A stretch of DNA of 64,000 bases from Aggregatibacter kilianii (GCF_003129965.1 NZ_NRCJ01000002.1:186001-250000), one strand, 5' to 3'; counted from the stretch's first letter, positions 10,106 to 19,610 are shown. The notes: generated by a model not told the origin, from the letters alone. Made by a program: numbers and translations.

Positions 10106-10393
10106 TTAAACACGTTTGAAGTCAACGTGAACCAATTTTGGTTTGAACGGGTGACGTTGCATAGCTTGAACTTTCACCGCTACTTCTTTTCCGTCGATCA
10201 CTAATGTGATTACATCGGAATAGAAAGTATCATGGGTTTGTGCATTGTTTACATCATCATGGTTTAAGATGATAGAAACCGGTGCTTCGCTACCACCGTA
10301 AACGATAGCAGGAATTTGACCGTTGTGACGCAGGCGGCGGCTCGCACCCTTACCTTGCGCAGAACGAACTTCAGCGTTAAATTTAAATGCCAT
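10106..10393 (-). CDS. rplY: 50S ribosomal protein L25
   Basis: L25 binds 5S rRNA in the large ribosomal subunit. The 95-residue product matches the short gammaproteobacterial form, with the N-terminal [21 protein letters not shown] segment (in pieces) and the C-terminal [15 protein letters not shown]. It is monocistronic: it has its own promoter and leader upstream and a terminator downstream. Confidence 0.96.
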   Translation of the reverse strand: MAFKFNAEVRSAQGKGASRRLRHNGQIPAIVYGGSEAPVSIILNHDDVNNAQTHDTFYSDVITLVIDGKEVAVKVQAMQRHPFKPKLVHVDFKRV

Positions 10394-10427
10394 TTTTATG
10401 TTCTCTTATGTAAAGATTTAAAGTAAA

Positions 10428-10451
10428 AAATCGCAGGCGACCCAGCGATTT
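10428..10451 (-). promoter_or_regulatory. Hairpin with T-run in the rplY leader
   Basis: In the untranslated leader of rplY, AAATCGC pairs with GCGATTT around a 10-base loop and is followed on the minus strand by TTTAC. It resembles an intrinsic terminator placed before the coding sequence. It could attenuate transcription or be part of an L25 autoregulatory site; neither is proven. Confidence 0.45.
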
Positions 10452-10475
10452 CACAAAATTTGCTCAAAGCCTGAA

Positions 10476-10501
10476 CTTTGAGGTGGTGCTTTGAGGTGGT
10501 G
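10476..10501. repeat. 13-bp perfect tandem repeat in rplY leader
   Basis: CTTTGAGGTGGTG occurs twice head to tail, directly downstream of the predicted rplY -10 box, so it sits at the very 5' end of the transcript. It is a recent duplication or a structural leader element. Confidence 0.8.
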
Positions 10502-10502
10502 C

Positions 10503-10531
10503 ATTATAATGAATTCGCAAATGTAAAGCAA
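10503..10531 (-). promoter_or_regulatory. Sigma-70 promoter of rplY
   Basis: On the minus strand, TTGCTT (10526-10531) and TATAAT (10503-10508) are separated by 17 bases, close to the housekeeping consensus and suitably placed for rplY. Confidence 0.6.
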
Positions 10532-10619
10532 ATTAAAATCCCACATTTTCCCTAGATATTACAATTAAAAACAGGCTAAAATAGCGCGTTCTTTTTTATT
10601 GATTTTTTAAGAGTGTGTA

Positions 10620-11225
10620 ATGGAATTTTTAATTAGCTTTTTTACCGATTACGGCTATTTCGCTGTTTTATTCGTCTTGATTATTTGTGGTTTTGGCGTA
10701 CCGATTCCGGAAGATATCACCTTGGTGTCCGGCGGTGTGATTTCAGGTTTAGGCTATGCCAACGTGCATATCATGTTGGTAGTCAGCTTATTCGGTGTAT
10801 TATTGGGCGACAGTACCATGTACTGGCTGGGACGCATTTACGGCGTAAAAATTTTACGTTTCCGTCCGATTCGCCGTTTCTTAACGTTAGAACGCCTACG
10901 TTTGGTGCGTAACAAATTTGATCAATATGGCAACCGCGTGTTGTTTGTTGCCCGTTTCCTACCGGGATTACGCGCGCCGATTTACATGGTTGCCGGCATT
11001 ACCCGCCGCGTCAGCTTCATTCGTTTCCTTTTATTGGATTTCTTTGCCGCCATTATTTCCGTACCGGTTTGGGTCTATTTAGGCGATTTTGGCGCCAGTA
11101 ATTTAGATTGGTTACACGAACAAATCAAAAAAGGTCAATCGGTAATTTATGTTCTTATTGCAGTTCTGGCGATATTCTTAGTCTGGAAATGGTATAAAGC
11201 TCGTAAAGCAAAAGCCGCCAAATAA
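10620..11225 (+). CDS. DedA-family inner-membrane protein
   Basis: DedA/VTT-domain proteins are polytopic membrane proteins linked to lipid-carrier (undecaprenyl phosphate) recycling and membrane homeostasis. The family signatures are visible: the re-entrant segment GVPIPEDITLVSGGVISGLG and the motif FVARFLPGLRAPIYMVAG with its conserved R and G residues. Four or more hydrophobic helices and a basic C-terminus (KWYKARKAKAAK) follow. The length (201 aa) is typical. It is a single gene, and its TAA stop is directly followed by an uptake core at 11226-11234. Confidence 0.9.
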   Translation: MEFLISFFTDYGYFAVLFVLIICGFGVPIPEDITLVSGGVISGLGYANVHIMLVVSLFGVLLGDSTMYWLGRIYGVKILRFRPIRRFLTLERLRLVRNKFDQYGNRVLFVARFLPGLRAPIYMVAGITRRVSFIRFLLLDFFAAIISVPVWVYLGDFGASNLDWLHEQIKKGQSVIYVLIAVLAIFLVWKWYKARKAKAAK

Positions 11226-11263
11226 AAGTGCGGTGGTTTTTACACCTTGTTTTTTTAAGCATA

Positions 11264-11300
11264 AAAAGAAACCCATGCAATAACTGCATGGGTTTTCTTC
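11264..11300. terminator. Terminator between dedA-type gene and CAP gene
   Basis: AAGAAACCCATGCA pairs with TGCATGGGTTTTCTT around a 5-base loop. The two flanking genes converge here, so it probably terminates both. Confidence 0.85.
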
Positions 11301-11302
11301 AT

Positions 11303-12319
11303 CTACTTGCCTTGAACGTTGAACCAATATTCATAATCCTTCGCAATGCCGTTCACCAGCACATTTTTAATTCGCACATAATAACGCTCATTGTTCCGCG
11401 TACCGCTCACCCGCCACTGAATGGCATTGCCTAATCCGGCATATCCCATGCGGGCATTGGGTATGGAATAAGAAATATCGCTGACCTTCATCGTCCGCCC
11501 ATCGGCACTGCTTACCCGAATTTCGGCATGAGAATAGTCCACTGAAGTGCGGTTAATATATTTTTCATTTTTATCGACAATCACCGAAAAAGAGTGAAAC
11601 CAATCATGGAGGAACCAATTGGCTTTGTAATTTTGATAAGGATACGCCACATAATTCGCTTTGGTATTGAGAATATTGCGACGTGCATTGCCTACATAAA
11701 TGGATGCCGCATCAGCGACATACTTATTGCGATCAATTTTGGTCGCCCGTCCATAAGAAATGCTGCCGAGAAACGGATCCAAAAACCACAAGCGATGCCC
11801 TAAAGAATACACGTTGTCATCAATAATCAATTGATCCACCACCCGCTCGGCGGCATCCTCTCGAATAAAAACAGGGCTACTACTATTATTGATAGCCAAA
11901 TTGCTTTGACTGCTGCCATCATAACCCGCCTGAGAATAGCATTTCATGCGCTTATTCGGATAATGATCCAGCCGATTATTTGCCGCAGAAATCAATGCCG
12001 ATGCGGCGGTGGCGCGATCTTTGCTCGAATCATACGCCACTTCTTCCAAACCATGCGTACGACGAATGGCGTTTAATTCTTTCAATACCCGCCGTTTCTG
12101 TTCGGAAGTGACGTTTCCCGCATAGCAATTATCCACATCCGGAAAACCATCATAGGCGCTGCGCAATAGTTTTAATGCAGCCTCTTCCAGCTTCGCCTTT
12201 TCCTCAGCGTTTCGATAAGAAAATTCGCGTATTTTATAGACCTCCCCCACTTCAGCATAGGCGAGAATTGGTGTGAAAAAAGAAGCCGCGAGCAAAAGCC
12301 CGGTTAAGCGAGGTTTCAT
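11303..12319 (-). CDS. Exported CAP (SCP/PR-1) domain protein
   Basis: The 338-residue product has a signal peptide (MKPRLTGLLLAASFFTPILA, cleaved after AYA). A region of about residues 75-225 resembles the cysteine-rich secretory/PR-1 (CAP) superfamily: LNAIRRTHGLEEVAYD, then an ASALISAANNRLDHYP helix with a histidine, a SQSNLA segment and GHRLWFLDP. Two cysteines may pair. The last 90 residues look like a beta-rich extra domain. Bacterial CAP proteins are secreted, and their biochemical role is mostly unknown. It neighbours the Tli4-like lipoprotein on the same strand but is separated by 329 bases. The family call is moderately sure. Confidence 0.65.
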   Translation of the reverse strand: MKPRLTGLLLAASFFTPILAYAEVGEVYKIREFSYRNAEEKAKLEEAALKLLRSAYDGFPDVDNCYAGNVTSEQKRRVLKELNAIRRTHGLEEVAYDSSKDRATAASALISAANNRLDHYPNKRMKCYSQAGYDGSSQSNLAINNSSSPVFIREDAAERVVDQLIIDDNVYSLGHRLWFLDPFLGSISYGRATKIDRNKYVADAASIYVGNARRNILNTKANYVAYPYQNYKANWFLHDWFHSFSVIVDKNEKYINRTSVDYSHAEIRVSSADGRTMKVSDISYSIPNARMGYAGLGNAIQWRVSGTRNNERYYVRIKNVLVNGIAKDYEYWFNVQGK

Positions 12320-12391
12320 AGCAAATTCCTTGGGTTATTAAAATAAATTGGTTTTTAAAAATAGGTTAATCTATGGCAGATTTTATCATTA

Positions 12392-12454
12392 AAGTGCGGT
12401 CAATTTTCAAGGTGTTTTTCAACATAAAAAACACGTCAAATCCTGACCGCACTT
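12392..12454. terminator. Inverted uptake-sequence pair, probable terminator
   Basis: AAAGTGCGGTCA and TGACCGCACTTT form the outer stem, and an inner GTGTTTTT/AAAAACAC stem extends it. It lies between two genes read toward lower coordinates, after the Tli4-like gene. Confidence 0.5.
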
Positions 12455-12537
12455 TTGAGTATCACTGCTAAACAAAACCCCGATTATTGTTCACTATTTT
12501 CATTAATAACTTTCGTTTGTTTATTTTTAGTCAGATA

Positions 12538-12564
12538 AGCACGCGTTAGGAAACGCGCGCTATC
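12538..12564 (+). repeat. 27-base stem-loop repeat, copy 1
   Basis: AGCACGCGTTAGG plus AAACGCGCGCTATC forms a CGCGTT/AACGCG hairpin. It matches the copy at 18161-18187, with paired changes in the stem. Confidence 0.7.
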
Positions 12565-12648
12565 TTTGGTGTGTGAACCGCAGGTTCACGCACGAAATTC
12601 ATTACCGCGTGCGTAGATTTTTCAAATCCACACATCCTACCTTGCTAA

Positions 12649-13716
12649 TTAAATTCGTTTTTTTAATGTTGGCAATATTGCATCCCAAGCCATTAAAGCC
12701 TCCTTTTCACTTAATGGGGAGCCAGCGGCATTGTTATCACTGGTACCGAAAGTCATCTTGAATTTAACGCTTCCATCATCTTTTTCCCAAATAAATAAAT
12801 ATCTTTTTCCCTCCCACTTAATAAGTTTTTCACTACCTGCCATGCCGTTGATGTTTCGGCGTCCTTGGCGGATAGTACTGTATTTTGCCCATGACATGAG
12901 TCTATCCATCACGCTGTCTTGAGGGAAAATATCTCGTTTTAATAAGGTTTTGTCATCACCCTCCAAGGTTCCGCCTGTTGTCAGCTCGGCATAAACGTCT
13001 TTATAGCCTTTGATTTTAATTCTCGCACTGCCAAAAAATGGCTCGGTTCCCTTATCGGCAATAAATCCCTCTGTCAGACAGACACCCTGTTGCTGAGGAA
13101 TTTCACGCTCATTACGATCCCTCATTTTATTGAAAAAATCCTTCTGCAAATACCCGATAGCTTCATCAACCTTACTTTTTTCCACTTTCTTAAGATTTGG
13201 GGGAGCTTTACCGTTAACAGGCATAATGCGTACAAAAGCCCTAACAGTATAGGCATCGTTCTTGCCCAACTTGAAGCTGTAATCGACATAATAGAGCATA
13301 CCTTTTACCTTCGGTAACGATGGTGCATTCCATAGGGCAGGAGCCTGTGTCACCGTAGCTATCGCCTTATTGGGAATAACTGTGCGGTTTTCTATAAAGC
13401 GATCGCTTCCATCATAACCTTGCTTCTGCACCCTTAATGCCGATTCCACTTCTTTATCCCAATAGTCCGGTCGTACGGTTACCCGCCAACCATTATATTT
13501 AACCCAACCCGTGCCGCTTTTACGGTCGGCAGGTAAGTTAACCTGATAACGCCCGCTACAGAATGGCTGCGCCGCCCAATATGCAGATGCATTTTTAGCA
13601 GAGTCCATCGCTGTTTCTTCTTTTGTTGAATAAATTTGAGAGGGTTGACTACATGAAAATAATGTAACACCGATAAAACCGACTCCTATAAGTTTAAAAA
13701 TTTTAATTTTCGCCAT
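12649..13716 (-). CDS. Tli4-like lipoprotein (type VI secretion immunity family)
   Basis: Tli4 proteins are periplasmic lipoproteins that neutralise the phospholipase effector Tle4. Here MAKIKIFKLIGVGFIGVTLF is followed by an SCS lipobox. The N-terminal motif FCSGRYQVNLP fits the start of the Tli4 N-terminal domain. The last 70 residues fit the Tli4 C-terminal domain: NGMAGSEKLIKWEGKRYLFIW (in pieces), then SPLSEKEALMAWDAIL. At 355 residues it is close to the family size. No Tle4-type lipase, VgrG, PAAR or other secretion gene is in the window, so it stands as an orphan. The family assignment is from remembered motif resemblance and needs a profile search. Confidence 0.68.
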   Translation of the reverse strand: MAKIKIFKLIGVGFIGVTLFSCSQPSQIYSTKEETAMDSAKNASAYWAAQPFCSGRYQVNLPADRKSGTGWVKYNGWRVTVRPDYWDKEVESALRVQKQGYDGSDRFIENRTVIPNKAIATVTQAPALWNAPSLPKVKGMLYYVDYSFKLGKNDAYTVRAFVRIMPVNGKAPPNLKKVEKSKVDEAIGYLQKDFFNKMRDRNEREIPQQQGVCLTEGFIADKGTEPFFGSARIKIKGYKDVYAELTTGGTLEGDDKTLLKRDIFPQDSVMDRLMSWAKYSTIRQGRRNINGMAGSEKLIKWEGKRYLFIWEKDDGSVKFKMTFGTSDNNAAGSPLSEKEALMAWDAILPTLKKRI

Positions 13717-13910
13717 TGTTATACTTTCCTTAATGTAAATTCGAGGATATTAAATAAAGTCGAGCTTCTGCTGACACTTTTCTCCCCCGTACGCTTACAA
13801 GTGTTGAAATTTTATCTCTATTTTGAATTTGATAAATAGAGTTAAAAACATTTTTATAAAAAATCGAATTTATGAAGAGTATGTAGATTTATTTTAAATG
13901 AATTTACCTA

Positions 13911-13947
13911 AATAAAACCCCGCTCAATTGAACGGGGTTTTATTTTT
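13911..13947 (-). terminator. Terminator of the glycogen operon
   Basis: AATAAAACCCCG pairs with CGGGGTTTTATT around TTCAATTGAA-type loop sequence, ending ten bases before the glgP stop. It closes the malQ-glgBXCAP transcript. Confidence 0.85.
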
Positions 13948-13956
13948 AATGAAGGA

Positions 13957-16422
13957 TTATTTCGCTAATTTTAACGGCTCGATATTCCAAATATTTTCCG
14001 CATATTCTTTAATGGTGCGGTCGGAGGAGAAATAGCCCATGTTGACGATGTTTTGAATGGTACTTTCAACCCAAGCGTCGCGGTTTTTATATTTCTCGTC
14101 CACCACTTTTTGCATATCCACGTAACTACGGAAATCGGCGAACGCCTGATAATAGTCGTGGTATTGCAGGCCTTGTAACAATTGCAGATAGCGGTTCGGA
14201 TCATTAGGTGAGAACTTACCGCTAATAATTTGATCTACCACGGTTCTTAATTCCGCGTCATTTTGGTAATACTCAAACGGGCGGTAGCCGTCACGGCGTA
14301 ACTGATCGACCTGTTCAACAGTGTTACCGAAAATGAAGATGTGATCATCACCGACATTTTCCAGAATTTCCACATTCGCGCCGTCGAGCGTACCTAAAGT
14401 CAATGCACCGTTAAGGGCGAATTTCATGTTACTGGTACCGGAGGCTTCCGTACCGGCAAGAGAAATTTGTTCGGAAATATCCGCCGCCGGAATAATTAAC
14501 TGCGCCAAACTTACGCTGTAATTCGGGATGAACACCACTTTCAAGCGACCGCCTAAACGTTTATCGTTGTTGATAACGTTGGCAACGTCATTAATCAAAT
14601 GAATGGTTTGTTTTGCCGCGTAGTAAGCGGAAGCCGCTTTACCTGCTAGGATAAAGACGCGCGGTTGCCAGTCTTTTTCAGGGTGTGCCAACATCTCGTT
14701 ATAACGCGCGATGATATGCAACACGTTTAGAATTTGGCGTTTGTATTCATGAATACGTTTAACCTGAACGTCAAACAAAGCGTGCGGGTCAAGCTCAATG
14801 TCCAACTCTTTCTTCACATAATTGGCAAGACGCACTTTGTTATCAAATTTAATGTCCGTAATGGCGCGTTTGAAATCCGGCTCATTGGCATGCTCTTTCA
14901 ATAAGGCGATTTGACTTAAATCACAACGCCAATCGCTGCCGATATATTTATCAAACAGTGCCGCCAGTTTCGGATTGGCTACTGCCAACCAACGACGCGG
15001 GGTAATACCGTTAGTCACGTTGGTGAAGCGTTCCGGATAAATGCGGGCAAAGTCAGCGAAGGTGGAAGTTACCATTAAATCAGAGTGGATTGCCGCCACG
15101 CCGTTGACTTTGTGGGAACCCACCACAGATAACCAACCCATGCGTACTTTGCGTTGATCACCTTCTTCCACCAAAGACACGCGACGGATAAAGTCCATGT
15201 CGGTGGTGATGTAGGTTTTCACATATTCCAGGAAATGATCGTTAATTTCAAAAATCATTTGTAAATGACGCGGCAGGATTTTCGCCATCATTTCTACCGG
15301 CCAGGTTTCCAATGCTTCAGACATTAAAGTGTGGCAGGTATAAGAGAAAATACGACGGGTCATATCCCAGGCTTTTTGCCATGCAAAGCCTTCTTCATCA
15401 ATTAAGATGCGCATTAATTCAGGGATCGCCAATGCAGGGTGAGTGTCATTTAAGTGGATTGCCACTTTATCCGCCAGATTTTCAATAGTCTCATGCGTAC
15501 GTTTGTGGCGACGAATAATGTCCTGCAATGAAGCGGAAACCAAGAAATATTCCTGACGTAAGCGCAATTCACGACCGTTCCAAGTGGAATCGTCCGGATA
15601 TAACACGCGGGAAATATTTTTGATTGATGCGCGACTTTCTACGGCGGCAATATGCTGACCGCGATTGAAATCTTCTAAGTTGAACAATTCGCCGGCATGT
15701 GCTGCCCATAAACGCAAGGTAGCGGCAGAATCATTTTGATAGCCCGGGATAATTTGGTCATAAGCTAAAGCCGTAACGGATTCGCCTTTATCCCAAATAC
15801 ATTTTTTACCTTCAAAGTGAATACTACCACCGAAAGAAACGGTGAAACGTTTAGAAGGACGAATAAATTCCCATGGTGCGCCTTTTTCTAACCACGCATC
15901 CGGACGCTCAATTTGTTGACCGTCTTCAATTTTTTGACGGAACATCCCGTATTCATAACGAATACCGTAACCCATGCCCGGCAAACCTAACGTAGCGATG
16001 GAATCCATGAAGCATGCAGCTAAACGGCCTAAACCACCATTCCCTAAGCCGGGATCGACTTCTTTCTGAATGATTTCTTCCAAATCAACATTCAGTTCGG
16101 AAAGTGCGTCACGGGCAATTTCATAGAGCCCTTCCGCAATCATTGCGTTAGACAGGGTTCGACCGATAAGAAATTCCATGGATAAATAATATACTCGACG
16201 TGTGCCTTCCGTTCTGGCTTGACGTGCTGTGGTGATCCAACCTTCCGTAACGAAATCACGCACGGCATACAATGTTGCATTTAACCAGTCGCGTTGACTC
16301 GCCTCTTTCGGCGAACGACCGATTAAGAAAATCAATTTATAAACGATCGTCTTCTTCAATGATTCCACATTGACTTCAGGATGATCGTACAAGAATGGAG
16401 AATCAAAATTATCCATTATCAT
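13957..16422 (-). CDS. glgP: Glycogen/maltodextrin phosphorylase
   Basis: This cytoplasmic PLP enzyme releases glucose-1-phosphate from glycogen chain ends. At 821 residues it has the full family length. The PLP-binding region is intact in [20 protein letters not shown], whose lysine forms the Schiff base, and the N-terminal glycine-rich [15 protein letters not shown] is clear. It is the last gene of the glycogen operon, 123 bases after glgA, with a strong hairpin in that gap. That arrangement may give it a different mRNA level from the synthesis genes. The start may be the first ATG or the one two codons on. Confidence 0.97.
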   Translation of the reverse strand: MIMDNFDSPFLYDHPEVNVESLKKTIVYKLIFLIGRSPKEASQRDWLNATLYAVRDFVTEGWITTARQARTEGTRRVYYLSMEFLIGRTLSNAMIAEGLYEIARDALSELNVDLEEIIQKEVDPGLGNGGLGRLAACFMDSIATLGLPGMGYGIRYEYGMFRQKIEDGQQIERPDAWLEKGAPWEFIRPSKRFTVSFGGSIHFEGKKCIWDKGESVTALAYDQIIPGYQNDSAATLRLWAAHAGELFNLEDFNRGQHIAAVESRASIKNISRVLYPDDSTWNGRELRLRQEYFLVSASLQDIIRRHKRTHETIENLADKVAIHLNDTHPALAIPELMRILIDEEGFAWQKAWDMTRRIFSYTCHTLMSEALETWPVEMMAKILPRHLQMIFEINDHFLEYVKTYITTDMDFIRRVSLVEEGDQRKVRMGWLSVVGSHKVNGVAAIHSDLMVTSTFADFARIYPERFTNVTNGITPRRWLAVANPKLAALFDKYIGSDWRCDLSQIALLKEHANEPDFKRAITDIKFDNKVRLANYVKKELDIELDPHALFDVQVKRIHEYKRQILNVLHIIARYNEMLAHPEKDWQPRVFILAGKAASAYYAAKQTIHLINDVANVINNDKRLGGRLKVVFIPNYSVSLAQLIIPAADISEQISLAGTEASGTSNMKFALNGALTLGTLDGANVEILENVGDDHIFIFGNTVEQVDQLRRDGYRPFEYYQNDAELRTVVDQIISGKFSPNDPNRYLQLLQGLQYHDYYQAFADFRSYVDMQKVVDEKYKNRDAWVESTIQNIVNMGYFSSDRTIKEYAENIWNIEPLKLAK

Positions 16423-16498
16423 AGAAAGTAGTCCTCAGTTGATAATAAAAAAAACGGGTGGAATTTTAATCATTCGAGATAAAAAAACAACAATAATC

Positions 16499-16532
16499 TT
16501 CCGTTCAAGCCGTATTTTTACTTGAACGGAAG
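16499..16532 (-). promoter_or_regulatory. Intercistronic hairpin between glgA and glgP
   Basis: CTTCCGTTCAAG pairs perfectly with CTTGAACGGAAG (12 bp), and the minus-strand sequence downstream is T-rich. It can act as a partial terminator or as an mRNA stability element within the operon. Confidence 0.6.
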
Positions 16533-16545
16533 GTTAAGTGTTTAA

Positions 16546-17985
16546 TTACTTGGATAAAATTCGTTGATATAAATGTTGGTAGTGGGTTGCAGAGATTTGC
16601 CAACTGAAATCTTGTTCCATTGCAATAACTCGAACACTTGCCCATAAGCGTTGTTTTTTCCATAAAGCAAATGCCGCTTGCAACGCATGACGTAAGTCAT
16701 CAGCTGTTGCGTGTGTAAAGACAAAACCTGTTGCTGTTCTCGTTTGAATATTTTCGACGGAAGCATTAACGACCGTATCCGCTAACCCGCCGGTTGCCCG
16801 AACTAACGGCAATGTGCCGTATTTCAAGCCGTATAATTGCGTTAACCCGCAAGGTTCAAAGCGGCTTGGTACTAAAATCACATCACCCCCGGCAACCATT
16901 AAATGGGATAATGCTTCATCGTAGCCGATTTTCACGGCAACATTTTGCGGATAATCTTCCGCTAATTTGCGAATGCCTGCTTCCAAGTGCGGCGCACCTG
17001 AACCAAGAATCGCAAGTTGCCCGCCTTGTTTAACGATTTCATCGGCGCTTTCCAACAGTAAATCCACGCCTTTTTGTTCCGTTAAGCGGGTGACCATCAC
17101 AAACAACAGCGCATCGGACTGCTGCGGTAAGTTGAAATAAGCCTGTAGATCCGCTTTATTTTTGCCTTTACCGCCCATGTATTTCAATTTATACGCGTGT
17201 TGAATGTAGTGATCGTTATTCGGGTGCCAAATTTTTTCATCGACCCCGTTTAAAATGCCCACCAAGCGACCTTCTTGATCAAGGGTGGACAATAAGCCTT
17301 GTAAGCCGTAAGCAAATTCCGGCGTGGTGATTTCTTTCGCATAAGTCGGGCTAACCGCCGTAACCACATCGGAATAATATAAACCGGCTTTCAAATAAGA
17401 AATTTGCCCGAATAGCTCCAAACCGTCCACATGGAACATCTCTGCCGGCAAACCGATTTCAAATAAATGGCGATAATCAAACGGCCCTTGGTACGCCAGA
17501 TTATGAATGGTAAAGACCGATTTGGCAGGTCGTCCTTTATTGAATAAATAAGCAGCGGTTAAACCGGCATGCCAGTCATGGGCGTGCACCACTTCCGCGC
17601 GCCACCAGCTATCCAAACCGGTTGCCAATTCGGCGCCGACCCAAGCCAACAACGCGAAACGTTTATAGTTATCGCCGTAATCGTTGTAATAAGCGTCATG
17701 ATACGGATTGCCCTCACGCGCATACAAATGCGGCGCGTCAATTAAATACACACTGACGCCGTTGTATTCGCCGTAACGCAAAGTAATGTGTCCGGCAAAA
17801 TTATCAAATTCCGCCACAACGGAAGTATGCGGAATGCCTGCGGCAATGGCGGGATATGCCGGCAACAAAATACGCGCGTCAATGCCAATTTCTTTCTGTG
17901 CAAACGGCAATGCACCCATCACATCGGCTAACCCGCCGGTTTTCAGTAAAGGATATAACTCCGAGCAAACGTGTAATACTTTCAT
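16546..17985 (-). CDS. glgA: Glycogen synthase (ADP-glucose)
   Basis: This GT5 glycosyltransferase adds glucose from ADP-glucose to growing alpha-1,4-glucan. The ADP-glucose-binding motif KTGGLADV is at residues 16-23, and the C-terminal nucleotide-sugar motif PSRFEPCGLTQLYGLKYG is complete. Its 479 residues match E. coli GlgA. It lies between glgC (314 bases upstream) and glgP. Its start has ATTTAATTTCC-side spacing with GGAAAT as a weak ribosome-binding site. Confidence 0.97.
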   Translation of the reverse strand: MKVLHVCSELYPLLKTGGLADVMGALPFAQKEIGIDARILLPAYPAIAAGIPHTSVVAEFDNFAGHITLRYGEYNGVSVYLIDAPHLYAREGNPYHDAYYNDYGDNYKRFALLAWVGAELATGLDSWWRAEVVHAHDWHAGLTAAYLFNKGRPAKSVFTIHNLAYQGPFDYRHLFEIGLPAEMFHVDGLELFGQISYLKAGLYYSDVVTAVSPTYAKEITTPEFAYGLQGLLSTLDQEGRLVGILNGVDEKIWHPNNDHYIQHAYKLKYMGGKGKNKADLQAYFNLPQQSDALLFVMVTRLTEQKGVDLLLESADEIVKQGGQLAILGSGAPHLEAGIRKLAEDYPQNVAVKIGYDEALSHLMVAGGDVILVPSRFEPCGLTQLYGLKYGTLPLVRATGGLADTVVNASVENIQTRTATGFVFTHATADDLRHALQAAFALWKKQRLWASVRVIAMEQDFSWQISATHYQHLYQRILSK

Positions 17986-18094
17986 TTAATTTCCTAATGA
18001 CCCTTGATTTATTTGGCGTATTGATACGCCCTACCCTAAAAAGTGCGGTTAAAAATAAAGGTGTTTTTAACCTGCTACTGAATGAACTATTCAT

Positions 18095-18121
18095 GATGGC
18101 GCTCGCCTCCCGACGCACGCC
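18095..18121 (-). repeat. 27-base stem-loop repeat, copy 2
   Basis: On the minus strand it reads GGCGTGCGTCGGGAG then GCGAGCGCCATC, matching the other copies at the ends and in the position of the stem. Confidence 0.55.
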
Positions 18122-18160
18122 TTTACTCAATCAATATTTTAATAACTTGTGTTTTATTCA

Positions 18161-18187
18161 AGCACGCGTCGGAAGACGCGCGCTATC
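18161..18187 (+). repeat. 27-base stem-loop repeat, copy 3
   Basis: AGCACGCGTCGGA plus AGACGCGCGCTATC. Compared with copy 1, the stem base pair T-A is C-G here, a compensatory change. Confidence 0.7.
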
Positions 18188-18223
18188 AATAGGCTTTCGC
18201 CATCAAAAACATTTCTTAATTTA

Positions 18224-18250
18224 GGCACACGCGATGAAGCGTGCGCCATC
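18224..18250 (+). repeat. 27-base stem-loop repeat, copy 4
   Basis: GGCACACGCGATGA plus AGCGTGCGCCATC has a CACGC/GCGTG stem and the same 27-base frame, ending CGCCATC. Confidence 0.6.
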
Positions 18251-18299
18251 ATTTAAATAAAAACGTCTAGCTAAAAACGTCGCGAAAAACGACCGCACT

Positions 18300-19610
18300 T
18301 TAGTCCAGATGCTCCTCATCGGCGACTTCATGACCTTCCAGTTTTTTCAACATTGAAGGTGTAACAAGTACCACTTTACCACTGGAACTAACACGGAAAC
18401 GTTGGCGATCCAATTCTTTGTCCACACCGATGTGCATACCATCAGGAATAATACAGTGGCGATCGATAATGCAATGTTTTAACACGCAGTTTTTACCAAT
18501 TTCTACTTCCGGCAACACCACGGAGTGATCGATTTGGGAGCCTTCGCTGATTTTAATGCGGTCAAACAATACGGAATAACTGATTGACGCATCGGTAATC
18601 ACGCAACCGCCGCCGATAAGGGAATTATCCACCGGCTTAATGTTAGAATTCTTGTAGAAGAATTTGGACGGGTACGCCTGCACCGGATTACCACGAATCG
18701 GCCAGGTTTGGTCATAAATATCCAATTGCGGATTTTCGGACACCAAGTCGATGTTGGATTGCCAGAAGCTATCCAGTGTACCCACATCACGCCAATAAAT
18801 ATCACCTTCCGTATTACGTCCCATGCAGGAGCGGCTGAACGGATGGGCGTATAGCGTGCCTTCTTCCAAGCATTTCGGCAATACGTCTTTACCGAAGTCA
18901 TGGGAGGTGCAAGGGGTGTTCACTTCTCTATTAAGCATTTGATAGAGGTATTCCGCATCAAACACATAGATCCCCATGGATGCCAAGGAAGTATCCGGTC
19001 TGCCTGCCATTGCCGGTGGATCTTTCGGTTTTTCCACGAAGGCTTTCACTTTCAGATTTTCGTTCACCGCCATTACTCCGAACTCACTGGCTTCGGAACG
19101 TGGCACTTCAATACAACCGACGGTACATTTCGCCCCGCTGGTGACGTGGTCTAACAGCATTTGGCTGTAGTCTTGTTTGTAGATATGGTCGCCGGCTAAG
19201 ATCAGGATATATTTCGGTTTATAGTGATTACGAATAATCGCCATATTTTGATACACCGCATCCGCCGTACCACGATACCAAGTGGAGTCGTCAATTTGTT
19301 GACGCGCAGGCAACATATCAATAAACTCGCCGCGCTCTTGCGGTAAGAACGACCAGCCTTTTTGCAAATGGCGCAACAAAGAATGGGCGGCATATTGGGT
19401 AACAACGCCGATACGGTTTAAACCGGAGTTGATACAGTTGGAAAGCGCGAAGTCAATGATACGACGATTCCCCCCGAAATAAAGCGCCGGTTTTGCACGT
19501 TTATCTGTCAATTCATGCAAGCGTGAACCGCGACCGCCGGCTAAAATGAGAACAAGCGTATCTTTAACAAGATCGTATTTGCTGGGTAATTGGGAAAGAC
19601 TACTTTTCAT
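18300..19610 (-). CDS. glgC: Glucose-1-phosphate adenylyltransferase
   Basis: This enzyme makes ADP-glucose from ATP and glucose-1-phosphate, the committed step of bacterial glycogen synthesis. The pyrophosphorylase signature LILAGGRGSRLHELTDKRAK is near the N-terminus; the substrate motif FVEKP and a C-terminal left-handed beta-helix (hexapeptide-like repeats such as VVLPEVEIGKNCVL) follow. The start at 19610 is chosen because GGAG (19617-19620) lies seven bases upstream; a start at 19622 would overlap that site. The TAA stop is formed with an uptake core (18292-18300). In E. coli the enzyme is activated by fructose-1,6-bisphosphate. Confidence 0.97.
   Translation of the reverse strand: MKSSLSQLPSKYDLVKDTLVLILAGGRGSRLHELTDKRAKPALYFGGNRRIIDFALSNCINSGLNRIGVVTQYAAHSLLRHLQKGWSFLPQERGEFIDMLPARQQIDDSTWYRGTADAVYQNMAIIRNHYKPKYILILAGDHIYKQDYSQMLLDHVTSGAKCTVGCIEVPRSEASEFGVMAVNENLKVKAFVEKPKDPPAMAGRPDTSLASMGIYVFDAEYLYQMLNREVNTPCTSHDFGKDVLPKCLEEGTLYAHPFSRSCMGRNTEGDIYWRDVGTLDSFWQSNIDLVSENPQLDIYDQTWPIRGNPVQAYPSKFFYKNSNIKPVDNSLIGGGCVITDASISYSVLFDRIKISEGSQIDHSVVLPEVEIGKNCVLKHCIIDRHCIIPDGMHIGVDKELDRQRFRVSSSGKVVLVTPSMLKKLEGHEVADEEHLD

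Larger units (their letters stand above)
12320..12648. other. Gene-free stretch with uptake-core pair and stem-loop repeats
   Basis: This 329-base gap holds an inverted pair of uptake cores (12392-12400 and 12446-12454) that can fold back through GTGTTTTT and AAAAACAC. It also holds one copy of a 27-base stem-loop repeat (12538-12564) and a second hairpin (GTGAACC-GCA-GGTTCAC, 12573-12589). No open reading frame in it looks real. Confidence 0.7.
17986..18299. other. Repeat-rich gap between glgC and glgA
   Basis: This 314-base gap inside the operon holds a perfect short hairpin (GGCGTAT-TG-ATACGCC, 18015-18030), uptake cores at 18041-18049 and 18292-18300 in opposite orientation, and three copies of the 27-base stem-loop repeat. 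No plausible gene was seen. Confidence 0.75.
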
